From Gerris lacustris (taxonomy: Eukaryota > Arthropoda > Insecta > Hemiptera > Gerridae), in NCBI GenBank assembly GCA_951217055.1, contig OX578282.1:56799311-56863310 (forward strand): 64,000 nt of DNA, given 5' to 3'. Position numbers and translations under genes: made by a program. The number at the start of each line of letters is the position of its first letter. Within the stretch, counting starts at the first letter, position 1. Under the pieces are notes generated by a model. That model was not told the origin of the DNA. It searched no databases and worked only from the letters and a program-made list of their open reading frames with translations. Shown here piece by piece: positions 1 through 13,323 of this stretch.

Positions 1-2272
1 GTTTTGCCACCACAATTTCATTTGATATTTAATTTTAATAAAATTATTGTGTTACTCTCTACAAACCTCTCGTCATAATTAAAAGGCTGCAGTTTCTATT
101 CAAAATTTCTTTTATAATAATAATAAATAAAATTCAACAATTAAGGCCATTAATAAGCGAAGCATATAGGAATCCTGCTAGTGTGTAATAAGTAATAAAT
201 AATAAACTAAACTATTGCGATGGTCACTAGTTAAATATTTAGTTAAAAATCACATGAATTGTTAAATAAATTTAACAATTTTTTTTTTAATTTTAAATAA
301 AGAAACAATAAAGTTAAACGAGAGTGACTTAGACGTTATGAAACCTCGTGTCTCTTTCAGATATTTTAGATCCTTTGATGTTTCTAAAGTCAAAATCACA
401 CGGTTAAAACTCAAAAGCCAAAGGATAGAGAAACCCGATATGTCTGCACAAGAGTGACGTAGGTGAAAATCTAGAGACATGATTCCGGTAACAATCTGTT
501 TGTACCAAGCTCCTCGGTAATTGGATTACAATATGTATGCAGCATGTAGGTGCTATCACTAGAGGAAACCCAAGGGGGACTGGATGGCGTTTCGATTCAT
601 TTGCCTTCAGGGATACTAGACATAGATTGAGAACTGAAATAGAGTCGATAACAACTTTAGTGATCTAATACATATCACAACAAGAGGCAACATTATGTAC
701 CTGACCTGAGCACAACAGAGAACACCCTTTCAGCACATGATAATGCAAAGGCGTCACAATCCCCAAAGCTTTTCCCAATTTGAGATTGGAACAGAATCAA
801 AGGATAGACTACAAAGCTTTAATATAAAGTACTTAACCCAAATTCGAATTACAAACATTAGATTAATTTACGAATAAGATGAGTGCTTACTAGCTTACTC
901 TACACACAATCATATTATAGATTATATCAAACTATTTGTTCATATTTTATCAGATATGTTATGATTTATGATTCATGAATACAATATAAATACAATGAGT
1001 CAGCAATACTTCTTTAAGGCAGCTGTTGAGATCATCTATAAGACATCTGATTACAGCCTAGTAAAGCTGAGTCAAATGACTAATGTTAGTAGGATGTGGT
1101 TTTAAAGTCGGTTCTCACCACTATTAAAGTAATGGTTGATGAGTATAGTTTCCTTTAAACACCTCGATATTGTCCAGATGAAAGATGGACGTTAAAAAGA
1201 TGTAAATGTATATTTAATTTTGAGAGGTAAATGAAGTTAACAAACTAAGACTTACATAGAACAAATCAGTGAACAGATTTTATTATAAAAGTATTTAAAG
1301 AAAGGCCGGGAAGAGAGTTAAAAATGAAAAAGATCACTAAGGCATTGATACTCCTTAGAAAGTAAACATAAAATAAGACGTTCTTAACCAGGAGACTAAA
1401 TTTTTTTTTTTAAATATTATTGATAAAAGTGTAGCAGAGCTTTTTATTACTAATTTACCAAGAGTTATTAGTGGTTAGTCTAAAGCTTAGTCACCACAAA
1501 GAGTCACGTCGACACTTTACAAGAGGCAGTTCGGCTCAAAATTCGACCTGAATTAGCTCTTCACACATCGTAGGTTCCGTTTCCGCAACGCAAAAGATTG
1601 TGGGTACGGAAGCCTGGATATATTAAAACTGGAAGATGTCATAGGATTTATTCGTTTTTTAAGAATGAAAAATAGCGATTTTGAAGACCCCCTATAGAAA
1701 CAGCGGGGAGGGGATTGATAAAAAATTACAAATTACGCGAACCCGCAATACACGCCGGTGGCACGGGGACATGTTGCGGCTCTGAATAGTACCAGCGCAG
1801 ATTCAGCTCTCTAACAAAGACGCGCAACATTTGAGACCCGAGCCGGACTAAATGTTTAAAAGGTTTTATGTATTTGCTCTCAGTTTTTTAAAAAAAACAT
1901 TATTGAAGAATAGTAAACAAATTGATTATTATTATTGCTATTGATTATTATTATTGAATTGATTTATTATTGCTTCTTAGATTAAATTAGTGTTGTTAAT
2001 TATTATAATTGACTGGGCAGAGCCAGGTCGTGTTTTAACTCAACTATTTGGCATTTCGTCTGTCTGTCTGTAAATTCGTTTGTTCCATATTCTTTACCTA
2101 CTCTTAAAGACCTTTAAATCGATGTATCATTTCAAAACAAAACTATACAGTTGTCACAAATGCAGAGATCCGCGTATTGACGAATTTCGTTCAAAACGGC
2201 CAATTTTTACGCCAGTTATCATTACACAAAGACACAAACTTTTAAAATCTAAAGTCTCTTAAATGAAGAACT
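1..2272. other. AT-rich non-coding stretch, no gene seen
   Basis: No open frame here resembles a known protein. The DNA is AT-rich with short homopolymers. A patch at about 1500-1860 is clearly richer in GC and CpG than its surroundings and may be a decayed repeat, but I see no terminal repeats or coding motif in it. Confidence 0.6.
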
Positions 2273-2274
2273 CA

Positions 2275-2322
2275 TTTGCATTTGTTTAATACACTTTATC
2301 AAGTGTATTGAACAAATGCAAA
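2275..2322. repeat. 22-bp-arm hairpin
   Basis: Arms at 2275-2296 and 2301-2322 are reverse complements with one mismatch, around a 4-nt loop. It stands alone, with no coding sequence nearby. It could be the core of a palindromic MITE or a small fold-back; nothing shows that it is a terminator or an RNA gene. Confidence 0.75.
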
Positions 2323-3839
<1,517 letters not shown>

Positions 3840-4030
3840 GTGAACATGTATCCACCCCTGCATCGAAATCGGTCCAGTAGACTGCACACAAGAAAAAAAC
3901 AGACTACAGAAATAATTTTGTTTTTGGATTTAGCGAACCCAAAAACGTATAAATTCATCAAAATTTCAAACTAGAATCTTCATGACATCACAATACCTTT
4001 TCTCTAAATACTAAGAATAAATAAAAAGGC
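3840..4030 (+). repeat. Degenerate 3' part of dispersed family A
   Basis: This matches the 3' half of the family A copy at 5688-6335. It shows, in order, the 'gaacatgtat' block, the 'atcggtccagtag' block, a reduced 'acagactaca' block, 'cccaaaaacgtataaattcatc' in imperfect form, and 'catcacaatac' followed by 'tctcta'. It is more diverged than the other copies and lacks a clean 'gagaaagta' end. Confidence 0.65.
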
Positions 4031-4223
4031 TTAGGAGAAAAAATTACATAACAATTAAAACTAAAAATAAAATTATTTTAATAATGATTATAAGTTTACT
4101 TCATTACAAGTTAATGTTTATGTTTGTTAATAAAATTCTCTTAACATCAAGAAATGTTCTTTTTAACAAATAAATTCTAAATTTGAGTCAAAATTTGTAT
4201 CAAAGTTTGTGTCACGCGTTTAT

Positions 4224-4226
<3 letters not shown>

Positions 4227-4266
<40 letters not shown>
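4227..4266. repeat. Poly-T tract of about 40 nt
   Basis: An uninterrupted T run. It could be the reversed poly-A tail of a retroposed sequence on the minus strand, but no element body is recognisable to its left. Confidence 0.95.
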
Positions 4267-4269
<3 letters not shown>

Positions 4270-4442
4270 CAAAAATAGTCGTTATTTTGTATTGTCATAG
4301 ATAATAAATAATCTGAGCGCAAACTTAAGCTTTCTAGGTAGTCGGGAAGTGGGTCATATTTAGGTTACAAGATTTCGAGTCAAAAAACAAAGTAAAATAA
4401 AAAATTGTAAAAAGATACAAGGTTTAACGAAATTACCCACAA

Positions 4443-5204
4443 CTATAATTGAAGCGACCGTAGCGAGCTTCCTACATTCAACGAAATATGCTCCGTGTCT
4501 GTCTGTCTGTCTGTCTGTCTGTCAGTAACGTTCACGCGTGTGACGATAACTTGAGTAAAAGTTGACCGATTTAGTTGAAATTTGGTATACATGTTCCTCT
4601 AACTAATACTCAGGCTAAGTTCGTTGGACAGCGTGATCCGTCTAAGAGTTCGCGCGCAACGCTCGCGTAAACGAGAGGTACAAAAATTAAATTGGAATTT
4701 CAGGACGGGAAAAGATTCTATCATCATCTATTCGATGAGACGAACATTTTTTTCAAATAACATTTTTTACTAAAACCAACAGCGACACCGCTATGAATGA
4801 ATAAAGATCACTAAAACTATTAAAGCGGACCTAAACGTTTATAATAGAGAAAACAACCTTTTTACCGATATCTTACGTTCTAACGTAACGATTTTAATAA
4901 AACTTCATATACACCATCTAATGCACAATTGAAACAGGTATGCAAAATTTCAACTTGATACAATCAAAATTCTTTGCGTAGTGACGAGATACATTTATAA
5001 TAATTGTTTAAAAGCTACCGCGGGTGGTGAAGATTGTTATAGTCGTATATTGTATAGGTTTGTTTAGGAAGTAAAGCTTTGTACCGAGTACCCCCACTCT
5101 TCCCTACACTACCCTCTTCCACTTATCTTCAACTATGACATTCATTATGATTAATAAATTTCAATATTCAGTATTTCATTGCAATACGCTCGCTTCAATG
5201 ATAG
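4443..5204. mobile_element. Unclassified element with ~18-bp terminal inverted repeats and a (TGTC)n array
   Basis: The left end at 4443 reads 'ctataattgaagcgaccg' and the reverse complement of the right end at 5204 reads 'ctatcattgaagcgagcg', so the two ends form an imperfect TIR pair. A (TGTC)n array lies at about 4496-4523. The block after it ('gttgaaatttggtatacatg') resembles the 'gccaaatttcgtcaaaatcgg' block of family A in wording, but the rest differs. I see no clear TSD and no coding frame, so it is probably non-autonomous. Confidence 0.5.
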
Positions 5205-5687
5205 AGCCACGCGATGCCTAGTATTTTTGTATTTGACAGAAAAAACTCTAATTAGGAGACGAACAAGAAGCAATAGGCAAAGAGGTTTAGCAGAAAAGGG
5301 GAGCGGGACCAACCAGATAATACTAATTTGATTTGTCGAAGATACAACGGCCGAGATAAATATTCTTCAACTAAAACTTCTAGCTAGCTTAGTATGATGG
5401 AGTGACGGTACAGCGGTTTGTGAAAGTGATGGAACAGGAACATACACAAAGGGGTATTTAAAAGAAATAAAAACTTGAATATTTTTAGGTTGGGCGCCAA
5501 AAATGCGGCGAAAAGACTGACGTTGAAACGAAACTACTTCACTGGCAGTAGTTAAAACACCAGAGATGTTGCTTTAGCAGTTGTAACTATTATGAAACAA
5601 ATTTCGGAGTAGAACTCGTGGTCCTGCTTGACATCCCGCTGAGACTTGACAGGCAACCGTAATTCCGCCGAAAAAAAAGTAGAAAAA
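5205..5687. other. Non-coding, moderately GC-rich, unassigned
   Basis: Sequence of average complexity without an open frame or recognised repeat. It directly precedes a full-length family A copy. Confidence 0.4.
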
Positions 5688-6335
5688 ATCGGTCCGAGAC
5701 AACTCAGACAAACTTTCTCATATATGAGTTCATAATTACTTGGCCCAGTGTTTCCATTTATTAGTTTTCAAATGTACATTTAAATATTATTGAACATTTC
5801 ATCAAAATTTATCATAAAAATAACTTCTCCTGGGCGGGGAATCGAACCCGGGCCCTCTCCATCCGCGTTTTAAGCTAATATCTCAGGAACTAGATTTTTC
5901 CCGGGAAAACGGCTTATATCGTTGGATTCGTATTCAAATGGACTACATTTTAGAATTTTTTAATCAAAATCGTCGGAACCGTTTTCGAGAAATAATCTTT
6001 TTACAGGTTTTTTCAGAGTTTTTGGGGGGTAGCGCCCCCAAAATTAGAGCTAAAATTCATTTCTCGATTTTGCCTCGGGGTATGATTTTTCTGAACATGT
6101 ATGCCAAATTTCGTCAAAATCGGCCCAGTAGTTTAGGCTCCAGGCGTCTGCACAGACGACAGACGACAGACGACAGACGACAGACGACAGACGACAGACG
6201 ACAGACAGACAGACATTTTTTAAAAACCACTTTTTTGGACTCAGGGGACCTCAAAACGTGTAAATCCATCAAAATCTCAAAATCGAATTTTCGCGCCATC
6301 ACAATACTTTCTCTTTATATGAGAAAGTAAAAAAA
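5688..6335 (+). repeat. Full-length copy of dispersed family A (~640 bp), with an antisense tRNA-like box
   Basis: The start 'atcggtccgagacaactcag' is shared with copies at 26025 and 40202. Next comes a block at about 5832-5856 that reads as the reverse complement of a pol III B-box (GGTTCGATTCC). Then follow an 'aaaatcgtcggaaccg' block, a 'gccaaatttcgtcaaaatcgg' block, an (AGACGAC)n heptamer array, and the 3' end 'ctttctctttatatgagaaa' with a short A tail. The B-box points away from the A tail, which is not the usual SINE layout. The open frames crossing it have no protein similarity I recognise. It could be a composite SINE, a MITE or a LINE 3' region. Confidence 0.75.
6153..6213. repeat. 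(AGACGAC)n heptamer array inside family A
   Basis: About eight head-to-tail copies of a 7-bp unit pass into AGAC tetramers. Copies at 26025 and 40202 have only one or two units at the same place, so the array expanded in this copy. Confidence 0.93.
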
Positions 6336-8115
6336 GAATGCTTATGAAATTTTAATAAAGGTACATCAAGCACGTAACCTTCCATCGCACGTACGGCCAA
6401 CCAACCTAATCTACTTTGGTAACCTTTAGAAAATCCACCCAACTAGAAAAATCTACCCCCAAAAAATAAAAATAAAAATCCCTTAACAAAAAAGAGTTTC
6501 ACATAGTTCTAAAACAAAAGGAAAATTTAAAAAAATAAAAATAAATAAACCACCATAACATTATACTTTTATCGATACTATTTGATGCTGTGTTAAAATT
6601 TAAAATAAACCTTTAGGTTACTTTAACACCCCTTAAATCTAAATTTACATTTAAAACTAAATAACAACTATTCTCAAACAAATATTTAATGAAAATAACA
6701 AAATGTAACAATAAATCTTGTACAAATAAAAAGATGTTTAGATCATAACTACTACCATTGTATATATATAAAGTATAGCATTGTGTTTAACATGTAAAAC
6801 AGTTTTTAGGTAATAATATAGTTTAAAAATGTATTTATGTTTTTTTTTAAGCGATTAGTCTGTTTTAAAAAACAAATTAATTTTGTACTGTCACATGTTG
6901 TCTAGAGATAAAAAAAAATTAAATAATGGAAGACTCATAAATAAATAAAGTGTAAATTAAACAATAAAATACATAGGTGTAAAAATAATTAAAAAAAAAA
7001 GAAAGACACATTTATCTTCAGTACATTGAAACATAATGTAGGTCGAATGTAACACACTTCATTCTACTGTAATTGCTTTTATTTGTGTACACTTGTTTTT
7101 CAATTTTCATTTTGTTTTATTAAATTAATTATTTTAACACGTTATAAGTCATTTTTGTTTCACGTTAGGCCTATTATTAAGAAGAAACAATTATTATACT
7201 AAAGCCTGCAGTGTGTTAGAGTAGTAATCTTCCGAGATTGGGAAAAAACATTAACGTTTTATATAACTTTTATTTTTATATGAAAAAATAAAAATAAAAT
7301 AAAGGTTAAGGCAAGTTTTTTTTAAAACATAAGTGTAAGTAATCCGTTATATACGATCTTTTTTTGCCTCGGAGGCACAATTATTTCATAAATTGTACTT
7401 TTAATCGTATATAATAGCTCTTCCAGCTTAAATATTTTTGCACTTACAAAATCAACCTCAAAGTAATCACTGACATCTATAAATTTACAGCCATTATATG
7501 TAATTGATAAATTACATTTCACTTTTCTATTTTTTTTTAAAGAAATATATAAATAGTATAATTTACTAAATAAAACTCTATATAATTAAAAAAAAAACAA
7601 AAAAAAAACAGTATACAACTGCGTACTATATAAAATAATTCAAATAAATAACAATACATTTTATTTTTATATTGCCATGATATTAAACGCAAGGAGTTGT
7701 CTATTTCACATGAACTGCATTTTAATCCAATTAAATGTAATGTAATCAATTTATAATTAAACATATTTAAAAAGTACGTGAAGTAAGTAAGTCTATAGCA
7801 AGCTACTAATAAGGGTGTCTTCGGTCATAAAAATCATATTTCCTATTTATTTTTTTTACTAAACCATTTATTAAAATGCGCACTTTGGAGGAGCCAAGGT
7901 GCGCATATTTTCCTTTAGTATTTTAGGTAGGCACTTGTTTGGTTATTTTGGTGGGAAAATGGCCGCCATTTTGAGAACTCGATACACATTTATGATCTAC
8001 TTTCCATTACCTTTAAAATTATACCCCACTCAAAAAATCAAATACAAAAAAATAAAAGTTTTCATGGTTACGCGCACCAAAATTTTCTAAAATTAGAGCA
8101 TAAACATTTATTATT
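6336..8115. other. AT-rich non-coding stretch
   Basis: Mostly A- and T-rich low-complexity DNA. Around 7860-7990 there is a short GC-richer patch with 'aaaatggccgccattttgag', a phrase related to wording seen at 8590 and 33210. No gene recognised. Confidence 0.5.
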
Positions 8116-8204
8116 AAGACTTTTTTTAAATTAACACCCGGGAATATTATTGGACTACAGAGATTTATATTAAATTTATCAAATTTTATAAAACTAGATT
8201 ATTC

Positions 8205-8698
8205 CCACAGACTTAAGCCTCTTAGTAGATCTTAGTATAGGGGGTAAGATGAAGCTCCATGCTATTACCGTTCTAGAGATACTATGATGGATTTATATAG
8301 TCACCATATTGAATCAAAATAGCCGATTGCAAAATCCTTTGACAGAAGTTGTTTATGTCAAAAAATGAACCTAACATTCAAATTTCAAGGTTCCAGTCTA
8401 ATTGGTTTATGAGATATCGACATGTTAAATTTCGCATATAAATGGTCACCATATTGAATCAAGATGGTGGGACGTAAAGAATTTCTTAGCTAGCCCCCTA
8501 AGGGGTAAAATGAGCTCTATGCATAATTTCAGCTCTCTAGCTATTGCCGTTCTAGAGATAGAGCTAGTGTGATGAATATAAATGGACACCATCTTGAGCC
8601 AAGATGGCGGATCCAAAAACTGTTACTAAATGAGCACTTAGGACCTAGGAGCAATGCCGTTCTGGAGCTACAGTGATGGATAAATGAGTGTGATATTT

Positions 8699-8700
<2 letters not shown>
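8205..8700 (+). repeat. Modular repeat with three diverged internal copies, leading into (TA)n
   Basis: The module 'gccgttctagaga...gtgatgga' occurs near 8265, 8545 and 8655. A second module, 'tcaccatattgaatcaagat', recurs near 8300, 8440 and 8585. The last module ends with 'ggataaatgagtgtgatatt' directly before a (TA)n array. This layout resembles the 3' untranslated end of a non-LTR retrotransposon with a simple-repeat tail, but no reverse-transcriptase sequence is present, so the class is open. Confidence 0.55.

Positions 8701-8783
<83 letters not shown>
8701..8783. repeat. (AT)n microsatellite followed by (CA)n
   Basis: About 83 bp of uninterrupted AT, then a short CA run to about 8800. 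It abuts the modular repeat and may have grown from that element's tail. Confidence 0.97.
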
Positions 8784-8785
<2 letters not shown>

Positions 8786-9130
8786 ACACACACACACATA
8801 CAATGATATCATAATGATCTTGATTATAACAATTTCTCATTCAATTCACAAATATTACAGGCCTTGACTTCAATTTTTGTATGTTTTTCTTCGTATTATT
8901 ATGGTTTTCTTAACAACATAATAATACGTCCAATTTATCAAATACGTAAAGAAACGAGATCAAAATGTAAATGCTCTACCACTAAAGTTTACTACTTTAT
9001 AATGATCTTGTCATAAATATACATCATGCATTTATTACACATTTAAAATCAAAACGTGAACCTAGACATTTTAATTGATTGTTACCAGCAAAGTTTGTTT
9101 TTATAAATTTTTATTAATAACAGTATTTAA

Positions 9131-9760
<630 letters not shown>

Positions 9761-9948
9761 GCTCACTAGTTTAGGCTCCATGCGTGAGCAGTCTACACAC
9801 AACAGACTCCGATCAGAACGAACAACCTCTTTTTGGTCTGAGGGGACCTCAAAACGTGTAAATCCATTAAAATCACAAAATAATTTTTTTTCAGTAGATC
9901 ATTTCACAATACTTTTTCTCTATATTATATACGAGAAAGTAAAAAAAA
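9761..9948 (+). repeat. 3' fragment of family A
   Basis: Begins at 'actagtttaggctccatgcg', carries 'ggggacctcaaaacgtgtaa' almost unchanged, and ends 'acgagaaagta' with an A tail. The 5' half, including the tRNA-like block, is missing, and the AGAC-type repeat is reduced to one unit. Confidence 0.75.
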
Positions 9949-10135
9949 TAATTATGATAAATCATAATAATAATCCAAAGCATTAACAAAATTTAAGATT
10001 GCTCCATACTTTTTCTCGTCCTGTCCATCCCTAATTTTCACTTGATAAAATTTCTGCCGAAGGTTAAAATTAATACGGGGCATCTGCGTGGGTTACCTTC
10101 GACAAGTGTCGAAATATAGGCGTGCGTAATATGTA

Positions 10136-10248
10136 GTACATTACGCGTCAAGTGCGGAAAGTAGCATTTTGTACCCGAGCGACAGCGAGGTTAGTAAAAC
10201 CATACGAGCAATGCAAAGTGCCGTTTTCGCACGAGTTGCGTACAGTAC
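10136..10248. repeat. GC-richer imperfect palindrome, MITE-like
   Basis: The arms at about 10136-10181 and 10202-10248 are imperfect reverse complements ('agtacattacgcgtcaagtgc' against 'agtactgtacgcaactcgtgc' in reverse). CpG content is well above the flanks. No coding potential; best read as a fold-back or MITE. Confidence 0.55.
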
Positions 10249-10250
10249 TT

Positions 10251-10693
10251 TATCTACGATTGTTAGATTTTAATAATAAATACAGAAAAAAAATAATACA
10301 CTTCCTGTTTATAAGTTCGTATTTCTCTTTTAATAAAGATGACATTAATTCATTAGTTGTATTTTGAGCAGAATTAATTATTTCGGGAGGCGTATTATTC
10401 TCCTCATATTAGTCATAATCACTTAAATCACGCATTGATTTTTACAAAAAACTCGATATAAACAGTTACTTTTATTAAACAAACATCAAATTAGTTTTGT
10501 TAAATGTAAACCAACTCGCTAATTGTGCGTTAAGTTGAAGAATTCTTCTTATTTACCACCCTAGGGCGGTAAAGAAGAGGAATTCTTCAGAATTATGAGA
10601 CGCGCATGCGCAATGAATACAAGTACGTAAAGAATCACTTTCTACACATCTAAACAAAGATACAATGTTTATATTTCGTAACAATCGTAGATA
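10251..10693. repeat. Second inverted-repeat pair with a hairpin between
   Basis: 'tatctacgattgtta' at 10251-10265 is the exact reverse complement of 10679-10693. Between them at 10537-10588 is an imperfect hairpin whose arms begin 'gaagaattcttct' and end 'gaggaattcttc'. Together with the adjacent palindrome this may be one decayed DNA transposon of about 560 bp. Confidence 0.45.
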
Positions 10694-10699
10694 CAAATA

Positions 10700-11456
10700 T
10701 TGACGGACAGAGAAACACACCGACAGACAGATATAATAATAGATATCAAAATAAAAGTGATACCAAAAAATTAGGTTGGGCTCCTACGCCAGAGGATGAA
10801 ATGTGCTCTGAAATTAAAACAACAAAATTTCCTCATACACACAGTGACACTGAATTTAAATCCAAAAATTGTATCTATTTAATTTTAATTTAAAAAAAGC
10901 CATAAAAATAATGTAAATCTTCTGGGTATTGAAGGATGGATGCTTGGACTTATTTAGATTTTTATTCAATGCCTCAGAAACTGACTACTATTTAAATATT
11001 CGAACAAGGGAAAAATTTGTTCTTCAGAATGGTCACAATGGTTCCTTAGCAATCTATGTATTATGTAATAACAAATCTATAAATGCTTTCAATGGTATAA
11101 TATAAATAAATATTTTCCAAAGGAAAGGGTGAAACAAAAGTAAGAAAGAAGGGGGGGGGGGGGGAGGGGATAGAGACAAACAGAAAAGTTAATGAAGATA
11201 ATATAAGTGAGATAATACTAAGTTACATAAACATATAATTTACTTTCAGTATTTTGTATTATTTTCAACCTGTATGTGGATCTGATGGAATTAATAAGCA
11301 CCTTAATTTGTTATCCTTAATGTGGACAGGTGGCTACTCAACACCTAAGTCCAAACAATACATACTGACGCTCTTACGTATGCAGTATTATCAAGCAGGT
11401 GACCAACTTATCAAACAGGTTACACAGAAGAAAGAAAAAAATGCTTATCGACGTAA
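10700..11456. other. Non-coding stretch, no supported gene
   Basis: AT-rich with a G run near 11152-11165. A short frame at 11254-11487 (+) contains the residues PVCGSDG after an AG splice-acceptor-like site. See the findings for why this is not called a gene. Confidence 0.4.
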
Positions 11457-11464
11457 GCTTATAT
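11457..11464. repeat. Left copy of hAT target-site duplication
   Basis: GCTTATAT, identical to 11982-11989 on the other side of the element. Confidence 0.9.
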
Positions 11465-11981
11465 CAGTAGCGATCCTAGGTCAATAGTTCTGGGGGGGCT
11501 AAAGCCCCCCATGTCTTGTGGGTTTAGTATACATTTTAATGTACCAGGAAGCAACACATTTGTATATTATATGTTGTTACAGTCCTTTCCGGTGGAAATC
11601 CTATATGCAGTGGCGTAGCCAGCGGCAAAGTCTGGGGGGGGGGGGTATTCGTGTACAACTAATAAACAAAACTAATAATAAACTAATAACAACAACTGTG
11701 TTTAGAACGGATTCGTTAGAAATGTTATGCTGATGCTTACTGCAGTACAATATCTTACTGTAAATGGGCGTCGTCTGCAGTTAAGTAATGAGGGAGGGGA
11801 GGGGGGGGGGGGGGTCCGGGGGTACACCCCAGGAAAATTTTTGAAATATGACCCCTCAAAACAGCGCTTTTATGCATTTCTGAGGTGAAATTGATAATTT
11901 GATAATTTAAATCCTGGGGGGGCTAATTTGGTTTCTGGGGGGGCTCAAGCCCCCTTAGCCCCCCCCCTAGGATCGCCACTG
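11465..11981. mobile_element. Non-autonomous hAT element (MITE), 517 bp
   Basis: The terminal inverted repeats are CAGTAGCGATCCTAGG on the left and, reading in from the right, CAGTGGCGATCCTAGG: 15 of 16 identical. The element is flanked by a perfect 8-bp duplication. An 8-bp TSD with CAGTGGCG-type ends is characteristic of hAT. G- and C-runs next to both ends give 'gggggggctaaagcccccc' and similar stretches. Inside, at about 11610, lies a second 'cagtggcgtagccag' end followed by a G run, which suggests that one hAT-like end is nested in another. No transposase is present. Confidence 0.88.
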
Positions 11982-11989
11982 GCTTATAT
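11982..11989. repeat. Right copy of hAT target-site duplication
   Basis: GCTTATAT, identical to 11457-11464. Confidence 0.9.
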
Positions 11990-12302
11990 ACTACTATACA
12001 ATTATACAGTTAAGGCTACTTATTTCGAAAGATAGAAACTGACTCCACCACAGCTTCTTCTTAATTCTTTGGTAGTAAGGCAATCAAGAAAAGTTTTCAA
12101 ACAGACGAAATACATTCTAGAGAAATTAATTTCATTGAGGTACATGCTCAGACGTCAGATTTAAATCTCAACTTCTACTCATTCAAATTTCTTAACATTT
12201 CATCGGCACAGAAAATAACCAATGTTGGTTAAAAGCCAGCTTTCCACAATGAAGTTAATTTATTGGAGAGACGTCTGTCCTGATTTCTCATTTATTTTAT
12301 TT
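11990..12302. other. Non-coding, unassigned
   Basis: No gene or repeat recognised. Confidence 0.4.
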
Positions 12303-12466
12303 TTTGTATTTTCTATACACGAAGTATAAATAAAGAGCAAGTATTTTGATGGCGCGAAAATTCGATTTACACAATTTTACACTTTTCAAGGTCTCCTGAG
12401 CCAAAAAAATGTCTTTCTGTCGTCTGGGCAGATACATTGAGCCTAAACTACTGGGCCGATTTTTTA
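12303..12466 (-). repeat. 3' fragment of family A, reversed
   Basis: Read on the minus strand it carries the 'ggcccagtagtttaggctca' block, the AGAC block, the 'ggactcaggagacct' type block, and 'cgaattttcgcgccatc', which is well conserved. The terminal 'gagaaagta' motif is degraded. Confidence 0.72.
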
Positions 12467-13200
12467 AAAAGTAGTCACTATTTTGTATAATAACTCACAT
12501 AGAACTAACTTTCTTTATTCAAATTAGTAAAACATATATATTTATATATTATATTTCCAATAAAACCCATACTTTCCAAGAGAGAAAATCATCCTTAACC
12601 ATCTACTAATCAACAATTAATCCGATTATTTTAAAAACATAATTAGTAGAATAATATCAACTTATTGTGGAACATTTATACATTTACTTTTTCCTAAAAA
12701 AAAAAAAAAAAAAAGGTGTAATTAATATCAAGGTTATAACTTTTATAAAATATAATTTTTAATCATGGTCACACCCAGTCAGCCTTTCAACTTCTATAAT
12801 AACTGTTTACATAATATTTTCCGAAAAAAGTTTAATACAGACAGGTATTATTTTTTATATTAAAATATTATTAAATATTATATTAAATAATATATAAATA
12901 ATTTAATATTATATAAATATAATATTATATTAAATATTATCCTACAACAACCACTCAATAGTGACATAGAAGACTGAAGCATATAGCTATCAAAACAAAA
13001 TTATGGTTATTACAGTCACATCTTCAATTTTCACTCGTTATTGATAATGTGTATAAGTAAAGTTTATTTCATGTAGATTTCAGTTATTTTTAATTTCAAG
13101 AATCCAAAGTTCAAATCCTAGACCCAAAATATTTTAATTTTATATTTATAAAGAAATTGAATTTTTTAATTTATAAAATTATATCAAATTAAATTATAAT
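12467..13200. other. Very AT-rich non-coding stretch
   Basis: Contains a poly-A run near 12698-12714 and a tract of ATT/AAT repeats at about 12845-12940 that is self-complementary by composition. No gene recognised. Confidence 0.5.
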
Positions 13201-13323
13201 AGAGCTCCCTCTCCACCCTCTGGTTTCCCCTTTGTGGAGAGGTAATTTCTGTGTAATAGTCCATTTTTGTTTATTTGTATTATTTAAAAGAAATAAAGTT
13301 TTTTTTGAATTTGAATTTGAATT
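13201..13323 (+). mobile_element. Possible LINE 3' end with (TTTGAA)n tail
   Basis: A C/T-rich block ('gagctccctctccaccctct') leads to an AATAAAG polyadenylation-like motif and then to a short TTTGAA repeat. Short simple-repeat tails after AATAAA are typical of several insect LINE clades. No coding part is left, so the assignment is tentative. Confidence 0.45.

Noticed and set aside
12840..12940. Mitochondrial-type AT-rich control region
   Set aside because: Only ATT/AAT low complexity; no mitochondrial genes nearby.
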